A DNA stretch of 61,415 nt from assembly GCF_001636615.1 (NCBI RefSeq), contig NZ_LGEK01000021.1, positions 1-61,415 on the forward strand, read 5' to 3'. Positions 34,119-40,104 of this stretch are shown one piece after another. The DNA is from Mucilaginibacter sp. L294. Lineage in GTDB: Bacteria > Bacteroidota > Bacteroidia > Sphingobacteriales > Sphingobacteriaceae. Both the position numbers and the translations under genes were made by a program. Below the pieces are notes generated by a model. The model worked only from the letters and a program-made list of their open reading frames with translations, did not search any database and was not told where the DNA came from. Each line of letters starts with the position of its first letter. The stretch's first letter is position 1.

Positions 34119-34526
34119 CTAAAAAATCGTTCTGCGGTTTTGGTTGTTGAGTGCTTGGGCGTTGTGTTCTTGCAGCGGTTGGGTGCATAGTTTGTATGCT
34201 TCGGGGTTGTCGCGGAGAAGGCGCATGAGGTTTATTTTATCCATGACTTCGTTGCTTTTAGCGATGATTTCTATTGAATTTAAAATGTCCTGGGGTACAC
34301 TTTCCAGTGATCGGATGTTTTTGAGTAAGCTGTCTGTTGGCAATAGTGTTGTGAGGGTTGCTGCGCTGTAGAGGCCGGTAAAACGGTCTTCGAAATCTAC
34401 GTAGTAGTTGTCTAATTCGACGTTGGCTTCGCTGATTACGCCGACATGGTTTTGTTTGGATAAAAGGCAGATCACTTTCGGATGGATATGGACGACGGTG
34501 CCGATCAATTCATGGTTGAAATCCAT
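34119..34526 (-). CDS. Hypothetical protein, 135 aa
   Basis: MDFNHELIGTVVHIHPKVICLLSKQNHVGVISEANVELDNYYVDFED: a small beta-rich start, then mostly helices (DSLLKNIRSLESVPQDILNSIEIIAKSNEVMDKINLMRLL). No motif I know. Its first base overlaps the stop of the PH-domain gene by one base, and the 53-aa membrane gene follows 11 bp later. Part of a compact minus-strand operon with the zeta module. Confidence 0.7.
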   Translation of the reverse strand: MDFNHELIGTVVHIHPKVICLLSKQNHVGVISEANVELDNYYVDFEDRFTGLYSAATLTTLLPTDSLLKNIRSLESVPQDILNSIEIIAKSNEVMDKINLMRLLRDNPEAYKLCTQPLQEHNAQALNNQNRRTIF

Positions 34527-34996
34527 TAACTGATTTCGATGATGTGGTTTTTGTTGCGGCTGTTGAGGATGCGGTCGCGAAGAGTGTCGATGATGTTGGT
34601 TTGGGGGATGCCGCGGAGCCAGAGGATGGGATTTTCGGGGTCGGTGGTTTTGAGCGGGAGATCCATGAGGTTGAGGAATTGTAGGAGCGGGGGTTGGGTG
34701 ATGGTGTAGTCTTTGACGCGGAAAAGTTCGACGGTGTCGGTTCGTTTGAAAAGGATGCCGGTTGTTATGCGGATATATTTCGGTGTAACGAGGTATATCG
34801 CTCGACGGATGTATATATATCTGTATAGCGCGAACAAGGTTAGCAGGATGCTGAGGAGTATGAAAAGGGGATGGTAGTGGTAGGCGAGCCAGGTGGCGGG
34901 TAGGGTGCTGACGAGGAGTGGGCTGATCTTGAGGATGGCGAAGATGTTTGCGGGTTTAAGGGTTAGATTGTCGGAGTTGCTGGTAGTAGGTGCCAT
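34526..34996 (-). CDS. Membrane protein with bacterial PH (bPH2/DUF304) domain
   Basis: 156 aa. Two membrane segments (ISPLLVSTLPATWLAYHYHPLFILLSILLTLFALY) followed by the bPH2 domain YIYIRRAIYLVTPKYIRITTGILFKRTDTVELFRVKDYTITQPPLLQF, typical of YdbS/YdbT proteins. Role in membranes is unclear. Its start lies inside the end of the Toprim-like ORF (41-bp overlap), so expression is coupled. Confidence 0.82.
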   Translation of the reverse strand: MAPTTSNSDNLTLKPANIFAILKISPLLVSTLPATWLAYHYHPLFILLSILLTLFALYRYIYIRRAIYLVTPKYIRITTGILFKRTDTVELFRVKDYTITQPPLLQFLNLMDLPLKTTDPENPILWLRGIPQTNIIDTLRDRILNSRNKNHIIEIS

Positions 34997-35363
34997 GTTT
35001 TTTGGGTTTGTGGGTGCGGATGTGGAAGTTGTGGCGGCTTTGTTTTTCGAGGGCGTTGAGGCTGAGGTGGTGGAGGATGTACGTTTTGTGCCGGAACTGA
35101 ATTTGGTATTGGTGGTCTCGTTGAGTGATCTTTATGGGCTGATCGCGTATGTAGGAGGCGAGTTTGAGGTCGCAGAGGGCGCCTGTTGGGTCGTTGCTGA
35201 AGAGGAAATGGATTTTTTTGTGGAGTGCATGTTGTTGGATAATCACTGCATGGGTGGTTGTTGGTAAGGCGCCGAGGCTGATGAAACATAAGTCGTTCAG
35301 GTCGGGGTAACGATTGTGATTTTGATGGAGCCAGGCGATGGCGTCCATGCCGGAACTGCTCAT
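34956..35363 (-). CDS. Toprim-like domain protein, 5' end uncertain
   Basis: 135 aa from the first ATG (35363). MSSSGMDAIAWLHQNHNRYPDLNDLCFISLGA, then KKIHFLFSNDPTGALCDLKLASYI, resembles the end of a Toprim domain (xSxxDAIAxxxL ... FDNDxAGxxxxxxL) as in DUF3991 proteins, but Asp is partly replaced (FSND). The same frame stays open upstream for 83 codons, protein-like from about TGQERLDIHPKVRSFF, without ATG, GTG or TTG. It is closed by the zeta gene's TAG at 35613. So the gene may be truncated or need an unusual start. The Pro/His/Arg-rich frame overlapping it (34963-35568) is a shadow. Confidence 0.6.
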   Translation of the reverse strand: MSSSGMDAIAWLHQNHNRYPDLNDLCFISLGALPTTTHAVIIQQHALHKKIHFLFSNDPTGALCDLKLASYIRDQPIKITQRDHQYQIQFRHKTYILHHLSLNALEKQSRHNFHIRTHKPKKHGTYYQQLRQSNP

Positions 35364-35612
35364 GATGAGTTGGTTTGCTATGGCGATATTTCCGGCGGTC
35401 CAGTGGTTTTCGGTGATAGGTATGCGGTGAAAATCTGCGGTAATGTGTTCGATGCTGTCGTGATAGTTGATGGTAATTTCCTTGTTTGTTATTTTGTGAA
35501 GGAAGGGTTGGAAGAAAGACCGGACCTTGGGGTGGATGTCCAGTCTTTCTTGCCCCGTAAAAAAACAAAATATAGCGGTGTAGCTGAAAGGGGGGATTAT
35601 GTGAAAAAGGTT

Positions 35613-36275
35613 CTATCGGTTTACCCCGGTTGGCGGAGTTTCGTCACCCGGGTTTCTGCCTTTCGATAAGAATAAAGCGACCATGGGCTGAATAATAGAT
35701 TCAGCCCATTTTGGAATATGTGAGTTAAGAAATTTAATATTAGTTTTTTCTATGTTGAGCAATGGTTCTTGTTCTCCGATTCGTCCTGTCGCATCAAGTA
35801 AAAGTATTCGGTCGAACTGAGGTGCGAAACGTAATAGGTTTTTAAGCCCCTCGTCGTAGTTTAATTGTATGCTGTAGGGATCGACAAAGTGCCCGCCTTT
35901 CATTACGCGGGATGTTACGCGATGTAATGATTCTTTTTCTGAGGCTAGCAGAAAATACATGAGGTTTGTCGAATAACCTTGATTTCTGAAATGTTCCACG
36001 GTTTCCATAAGTTCATGGTCCCTAAAATTAGTTTCCAGAATGAAATCCTTATCGAATTTTATTGCTTGGGCAATTTGATTAAGAAAGTGATCATTGATAG
36101 ACCTGTAAATGGTTTCTACTCCACTTCCTTTATTTTTTTCGCGAATCAATTGACTTTCTTTATCCGGATCAAAGACAATTGCCTCATCCGACAAAAGTTT
36201 ATTAGAAAGAGTACTTTTACCTGCCCCGTTCGGCCCTGCTACTATGATTAGTTGTTTTTTTGTTGATGCGTTCAT
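35613..36275 (-). CDS. Zeta-toxin-like P-loop kinase
   Basis: 220 aa. Walker A GPNGAGKSTLSNKLL, then FDPDKES and the kinase-like ETNFRDHELMETVEHFRNQGYSTNLMYFLLAS and FDRILLLDATG. Zeta toxins phosphorylate UDP-N-acetylglucosamine or related targets. Members in this group can also be chromosomal kinases with no toxicity. Its start lies 59 bp inside the preceding small gene, so they form a pair. The last 15 residues (GRNPGDETPPTGVNR) look like read-in to non-coding DNA. Confidence 0.8.
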   Translation of the reverse strand: MNASTKKQLIIVAGPNGAGKSTLSNKLLSDEAIVFDPDKESQLIREKNKGSGVETIYRSINDHFLNQIAQAIKFDKDFILETNFRDHELMETVEHFRNQGYSTNLMYFLLASEKESLHRVTSRVMKGGHFVDPYSIQLNYDEGLKNLLRFAPQFDRILLLDATGRIGEQEPLLNIEKTNIKFLNSHIPKWAESIIQPMVALFLSKGRNPGDETPPTGVNR

Positions 36276-36516
36276 CCGATAACTGTCTTATTACAACTGC
36301 GTTTCCTTGTTCATCAATCCGTACCAATTCTTTATGGTCTTTATATTCTTGAATCATAGTATCTGTATCGGGGCAAATGTTTTCATCGTAATAAGTTATA
36401 AAGGCATTTTTCTCCCAGGTATCTTTCAATACTTCGTCAGCAACAGGACGAATCAATTCTTTAAATTCAGTTTGTGTCATGTCAAATACTGATTTTCCTG
36501 GAACCTTTGTTTTCAT
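36217..36516 (-). CDS. Small protein upstream of zeta-like kinase (candidate antitoxin)
   Basis: 99 aa from the ATG at 36516 (MKTKVPGKSVFDMTQTEFKELIRPVADEVLKDTWEKNAFITYYDENICPDTDTMIQEYKDHKELVRI). It is mostly helical and acidic and overlaps the kinase gene by 59 bp, the arrangement of toxin-antitoxin pairs. Not similar to epsilon antitoxin that I can see. Driven by island promoter site 3. Confidence 0.68.
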   Translation of the reverse strand: MKTKVPGKSVFDMTQTEFKELIRPVADEVLKDTWEKNAFITYYDENICPDTDTMIQEYKDHKELVRIDEQGNAVVIRQLSDERINKKTTNHSSRAERGR

Positions 36517-36582
36517 GCGACTACTATTTGCTTGCAAAAATAGCATTATTATTTCTTGGGCACCAGGTTCACTTATGTTACG

Positions 36583-36618
36583 TAAAGCTAAGCCACTTAA
36601 TAAATTTTAGTGGTAGAT
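36583..36618 (-). promoter_or_regulatory. Island promoter, site 3 (ATCTACCACT-N18-TAGCTTTA)
   Basis: Minus strand ATCTACCACT (36618-36609), 18 nt, TAGCTTTA (36590-36583), one mismatch from TAnnTTTG. About 66 nt before the candidate antitoxin start. It drives the zeta operon. Confidence 0.76.
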
Positions 36619-36631
36619 AAGTTACTTTGAT

Positions 36632-36772
36632 TTATAGCTCCCGGATGAAGGTTTCTTTTTTGGTGTCGGGATCGATCTCGACCAGAACCCGTCTTCCTCC
36701 GGGATATTCCAGGATAAACTGACCCGGGATGTCGGTGGGATGGGTGATATATTCTTGTTCGATGATTTGCAT
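36632..36772 (-). CDS. Small hypothetical protein (46 aa)
   Basis: ATG at 36772, TAA at 36632. MQIIEQEYITHPTDIPGQFILEYPGGRRVLVEIDP, then KKETFIREL. It is hydrophilic with two probable beta strands and no cysteine. It follows the 158-aa gene by 22 bp and may belong to the same transcript. Confidence 0.55.
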   Translation of the reverse strand: MQIIEQEYITHPTDIPGQFILEYPGGRRVLVEIDPDTKKETFIREL

Positions 36773-36794
36773 TGGTCTCCCAAAGTTAAGTGTT

Positions 36795-37271
36795 TTAGGT
36801 TTCGGGTAAAGGGTTGTTGAAAAATGTCCGGCTGCTGGCGAATGACTTAGCTTTGGATAATGCAGCTTGTAGTAATTTCGGCGTATTCAGGATGATGATA
36901 TAGGCTTTTGTTGTCGTGAGTTTCGGGTGCCGGAGGTAATCGAAAACGGTGTCAAAGAGCCAGGCTTCGTTATCGGTTCCGGGTATGATGGTGAGTGCAG
37001 GACGGCAGAGCGGGCCTGTAAACTTTGGTGCCGCGACCTGCCAGTGACCGAATTCGTTGAGCCAGCCCGCTGCGAAAAAATCTTTACGCCGGCCATGATC
37101 GTCCTGTACATAATAGTAAATTTCTTCGAGGCGGTGTTTGGCTTGCGGCCATACGCCGGATGAACGCAAAAAGGCTTCGATTTCCTGATGGGTGCCCAAT
37201 GGCTTGATAGCTGCAATCTGGTAATGCGGCAGTTTGACAGCGTGTAGCCGCTTGCGGAATGTAAGGGTCAT
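36795..37271 (-). CDS. Hypothetical protein, 158 aa
   Basis: Start ATG 37271 (MTLTFRKRLHAVKLPHYQIAAIKPLGTHQEIEAFLRSSGVWPQAKHRLEEIYYYVQDDHGRRKDFFAAGWLNE). Mixed alpha/beta with a C-terminal basic helix (PKLLQAALSKAKSFASSRTFF). No known motif. A terminator ends just before its start, so it should have its own promoter or receive read-through. Confidence 0.65.
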   Translation of the reverse strand: MTLTFRKRLHAVKLPHYQIAAIKPLGTHQEIEAFLRSSGVWPQAKHRLEEIYYYVQDDHGRRKDFFAAGWLNEFGHWQVAAPKFTGPLCRPALTIIPGTDNEAWLFDTVFDYLRHPKLTTTKAYIIILNTPKLLQAALSKAKSFASSRTFFNNPLPET

Positions 37272-37306
37272 ATAAAACAAAAGGGAGCCTTTTCGGGGCT
37301 CCCTTT
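37270..37306 (-). terminator. Rho-independent terminator of the metallophosphoesterase operon
   Basis: AAAGGGAGCC (37280-37289) and GGCTCCCTTT (37297-37306), perfect 10-bp stem and 7-base loop. On the minus strand TTGTTTTAT follows. It overlaps the start of the next gene by one base or so. Confidence 0.8.
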
Positions 37307-37684
37307 AAATATCTTTGGGTTCGGGAATACTCGCGTCATATCCTACGATACGGGCCATCGGCCTGCCCCGGCGCTTTCGGGTTTTGCGGTTTTACGCTCA
37401 CTTTCGCCGGATTCTCCGCTTTGGCGGAGTAATGTTTCTTCCCTGGATGTCAAACAACGTTCCGTCGTTGGGCTTACATTTGCTTGCCGGCGACAGGACA
37501 AAGTTGGCTGGTTGGGGACGCGGCTTTGGGTAGCAGCGTGGGTGGAGACCATAGATTTATGAATGGAAAAAGCTTACAAACTCTGCCTCAGTTGGCTGAT
37601 GCTAAAGTTTTTTTGACCTGTTGATTTCTTGGAGGTTTTGAAAGACCCTAAATGGATAAACGAACAGATGGTTGATCAGGAAGC
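37307..37684. other. Gene-free stretch with GC-rich hairpins
   Basis: 378 bp with no credible gene. The part 37355-37550 is GC-rich, with hairpins CTCCGC/GCGGAG (around 37419-37434) and CAACG/CGTTG (around 37455-37470). It resembles the gap at 30.37-30.85 kb in composition and lack of coding, though not clearly in sequence. The part 37560-37684 is AT-rich and holds nothing I can name. Confidence 0.5.
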
Positions 37685-38374
37685 TTAGAGGTGAACGACA
37701 TGAAAATACAGCTGTTTGTGGAGTACATCGAGGTAAGTGATGGATTTTCCGTGCCAGGAATAGTGTTTCATTTCACTCATGGCGCTGTGGCCGACAAATT
37801 GGTGGTAACCATTTAGGGCATCATGGAACGTTTCCATGTAATCTGCCCAAAGGGGGCCGCCATTTTCGTTCTGACCTGTCCGGTATGGGCTGGTGGTGTA
37901 TAATATATCCCTATATTCGGAAAGTTCGACGGCGTTGAGGAGATTGGCGATGCTGCTTCTTACCGTCATCGCCTTTGAGGCAGCGATTGATTTTATAAAA
38001 CTGCGCCACCAGATGTTGGTTATTCCCGCATGAGTGAATATCGTGTTCCGGCTTTGGTAAGCCATTCGAAATAAATGGCGGTTCGTCCGAAACAGAAAGG
38101 TGAGTTCCCGTTGCATGGAAGGACGAAAGCCTGGGCAAAAGTATTTCGGATAATGCAGATATTGCACATCGTGGTTGCCCCATAGTAGCACGATTTTTTC
38201 AGGGTAAGTTTTCTTTAGGGAGATAATCTCTTTAAGATTTTGGAGGATTTCTGCATCCGTGCGGGTAAAGCTGTCAACGTAATCTCCCAGGAAAACTGCC
38301 TTTTGATATTGGCCGAAGTCAACTTCTTTCCAGAAGTTCCTTCCGTGCAAATCACCAATCACGATATGTTTCAT
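37685..38374 (-). CDS. Calcineurin-like metallophosphoesterase (copy 1)
   Basis: 229 aa. All metal motifs are present: GDLHGR (residues 7-12), GDYVDS, GNHD, THAG, GH (VGHSAM). Similar to Ser/Thr phosphatase or diadenosine-polyphosphatase type enzymes. About half identical by eye to the next gene, 38384, from which it starts 9 bp away, so they are a tandem duplication co-transcribed from site 4. Confidence 0.88.
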   Translation of the reverse strand: MKHIVIGDLHGRNFWKEVDFGQYQKAVFLGDYVDSFTRTDAEILQNLKEIISLKKTYPEKIVLLWGNHDVQYLHYPKYFCPGFRPSMQRELTFLFRTNRHLFRMAYQSRNTIFTHAGITNIWWRSFIKSIAASKAMTVRSSIANLLNAVELSEYRDILYTTSPYRTGQNENGGPLWADYMETFHDALNGYHQFVGHSAMSEMKHYSWHGKSITYLDVLHKQLYFHVVHL

Positions 38375-38383
38375 AGGACAGCG

Positions 38384-39070
38384 TTATATATCAAGCTCAC
38401 AGAATTTGGTTTGGGAATGTAGAACGTCTATGTAGGTGACGGATTTTTTGGTGTAGCTGATTGTATGTATGTCCTGAACCTGCGTGTGTCCGACAATTTG
38501 ATGGTAGTTGTTCAGCATATCTATAGAAGTTTCTTTGTAATCGGCCCAAAGAAAACTTCCGTTGCTATATCCGCCGCGATAGATGCTGGTAGCGTAAAGA
38601 AGATAACGCTGTGTAGTTGTTTCCACTTTGTTGATCAGATCAGCAATCGTATTTGTTTCATCCTTTAGGCCTTCGAATGCAGGTAGCCGTAAAAATTCGT
38701 CATACCAGGCATTGGTAATACCGGCATGCGTGAAGATGTATTTGTTGTGTTGATATGCCATTTGAAACAGATCGCGGTCTTTATTAAACAGATAGGTCAA
38801 GCCGCGTTGCATGCTGTCCCGGAAACCAGTACACCGTTGCGCCGGATAGTGAAGGTATTGAACATCATGGTTACCTAAGAGCAGTACAACTTTTTGGGGA
38901 TGACGTTTTTTAAGGCTTACGATCTTTTTAAAATTCTCAAGGATTGCGAAATCGGATAAGGTATGGCTGTCGACGTAATCTCCTATAAAAATGATCTTAT
39001 CATAATTTTTTATGTTGATCTCCTGCCAGTTGTCGCGTCCGTGGATGTCGCCTATCACGATATGTTTCAT
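38384..39070 (-). CDS. Calcineurin-like metallophosphoesterase (copy 2)
   Basis: 228 aa, first gene of the pair. Motifs GDIHGR, GDYVDSH, LGNHDVQYLHYP, THAGIT and VGHTQV. Its ATG lies only 4 bases after the -7 box TAACTTTG (39082-39075), so the mRNA may have almost no leader. Substrate unknown; both copies share the long stretch LGNHDVQYLHYP. Confidence 0.88.
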   Translation of the reverse strand: MKHIVIGDIHGRDNWQEINIKNYDKIIFIGDYVDSHTLSDFAILENFKKIVSLKKRHPQKVVLLLGNHDVQYLHYPAQRCTGFRDSMQRGLTYLFNKDRDLFQMAYQHNKYIFTHAGITNAWYDEFLRLPAFEGLKDETNTIADLINKVETTTQRYLLYATSIYRGGYSNGSFLWADYKETSIDMLNNYHQIVGHTQVQDIHTISYTKKSVTYIDVLHSQTKFCELDI

Positions 39071-39074
39071 GTTA

Positions 39075-39110
39075 CAAAGTTATATAGCCGTGTAGCTGGT
39101 GGTGGTAGAT
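39075..39110 (-). promoter_or_regulatory. Island promoter, site 4 (ATCTACCACC-N18-TAACTTTG)
   Basis: Minus strand ATCTACCACC (39110-39101), 18 nt, TAACTTTG (39082-39075), a perfect -7 box. The start codon of the metallophosphoesterase gene follows after 4 nt, which predicts a leaderless mRNA. Confidence 0.8.
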
Positions 39111-39112
39111 AA

Positions 39113-39337
39113 CTACCGGAATCTGTTGTTGCGGAGATAGGCACGCATGCATCGGTCTTGCAGGTTTCTGCGCTCGCGCCAGTAGCGTCTGCGTCTGCGG
39201 CCCGGAAGGGTAAGGAGGTAAAAGAGGAGCCAAATAATAATGACAGCTCCGAAGTTGGGGAATGGATTGTGTACAGGGGCCCCGAGCAGGCAGCCTACGG
39301 TAACGAAAAGGGCGATAAAAAATAAGGTGAATCTCAT
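39113..39337 (-). CDS. Small membrane protein (74 aa), paralogue of the gene at 33946
   Basis: MRFTLFFIALFVTVGCLLGAP, NPFPNFGAVIIIWLLFYLLTLPG and a basic tail RRRRRYWRERRNLQDRCMR. Two membrane helices and a positive C-terminus. Resembles the 53-aa protein at 33946-34107 in layout and residues around NPxPxFG. Preceded by the shared upstream element at 39360-39421. Confidence 0.7.
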   Translation of the reverse strand: MRFTLFFIALFVTVGCLLGAPVHNPFPNFGAVIIIWLLFYLLTLPGRRRRRYWRERRNLQDRCMRAYLRNNRFR

Positions 39338-39359
39338 GTGTTTGCGTTCTTTGTTGATG

Positions 39360-39421
39360 CAAACGTATGGTGGTAATGCGGTGTAAAAGGTGTTTTACCC
39401 GGATAGAAACGTTTATAAACG
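39360..39421 (-). promoter_or_regulatory. Shared upstream element with fixed spacing to the -7 box (copy 2)
   Basis: Minus strand CGTTTATAAACGTTTCTAT (39421-39403), exactly 35 nt, TACGTTTG (39367-39360). The first 12 bases are a perfect palindrome. The spacing equals that of copy 1 at 31854-31793. It overlaps the end of the methyltransferase gene. Confidence 0.65.
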
Positions 39422-39904
39422 GATAAGGGCGGCATACATGCGTCCACCGAAGCGGGATGAGATCTCGGCTAGCTTGGTTATGGATAAATAGCCGAGATTT
39501 GTGAATAGTTGATGGAGGTTCTGATAATCGACCGGATAGGGCACCCAGGGGTTTGATGTGGTGGTGTCGTATTCTACGATGAGGAACATTGGCCGCCCGG
39601 CAAAATAGGTTTCAAGTTTCTTGATAAGTTTGGTTTTGTCGCTGATATAGTGGATAGCGTTTGCGATCAATATGCCGTCGAGTCCGCTTAGCGGCAGGTC
39701 GTCTTTTTCGAAATCTGCTTTGACGAATGGAACGGGCAGGTTTTGGTCTTGCTTGTCTACGGCTGTTAGTTGGCTGCCCTCGGGCAAGATCGATTTTAGA
39801 GCAAGCGTGAATGTGCCGCTTCCGGAGCCGAGGTCAGCCCATTTTTGCGGCCTGTTGCCGGTGATGGCTTTTTGAATGAGATGTATGGCGTCGGTTTGCT
39901 GCAT
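39413..39904 (-). CDS. Class I SAM-dependent methyltransferase
   Basis: 163 aa. Motif I WADLGSGSGTFTLALKSILPEG, then LTAVDKQDQ, and DGILIANAIHYISDKTKLIKKL, all as in small Rossmann-type methyltransferases. It is shorter than usual at the C-terminus. Substrate unknown. Driven by island promoter site 5, with a 93-nt leader that contains the hairpin CCGGC/GCCGG near 39979-39993. Confidence 0.8.
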   Translation of the reverse strand: MQQTDAIHLIQKAITGNRPQKWADLGSGSGTFTLALKSILPEGSQLTAVDKQDQNLPVPFVKADFEKDDLPLSGLDGILIANAIHYISDKTKLIKKLETYFAGRPMFLIVEYDTTTSNPWVPYPVDYQNLHQLFTNLGYLSITKLAEISSRFGGRMYAALIRL

Positions 39905-40001
39905 GGTTTGGCTAAGTTAACAAAAGTCCCCACGCACTTGCTGCCGGGGACTTTCAACCTAAACCTTATCACAATTAACCGGCAGATCGCCGGTATGGAA
40001 C

Positions 40002-40037
40002 CAAATATATAAATCGCTTATTTACTTGGTGGTAGAT
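40002..40037 (-). promoter_or_regulatory. Island promoter, site 5 (ATCTACCACC-N18-TATATTTG)
   Basis: Minus strand ATCTACCACC (40037-40028), 18 nt, TATATTTG (40009-40002), a perfect -7 box identical to that of tRNA-Ser. It drives the methyltransferase gene. Confidence 0.8.
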
Positions 40038-40104
40038 AAGTGAAAAATATTGCAGACATGGTCATAAACGCTTATCTTTAAGCACCTTAAACTTCACAAT
40101 TCTT

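Noticed and set aside
34963..35568. Open frame of 201 codons rich in Pro, His and Arg
   Set aside because: It is the shadow of the Toprim-like frame on the same strand; composition is not protein-like and it starts with TTG in a T run.
35613..36516. Confident assignment as epsilon-zeta toxin-antitoxin
   Set aside because: The partner is not recognisably epsilon; kept only as a candidate pair.
37315..37552. Frames on both strands of about 70 codons
   Set aside because: Strings come from short repeated GC-rich words; no start context, opposite strands equally open.
32498..40037. TetR protein as the factor binding TATCTACCAC
   Set aside because: TetR operators are palindromic and the motif is not; kept open only as a member of the regulon.
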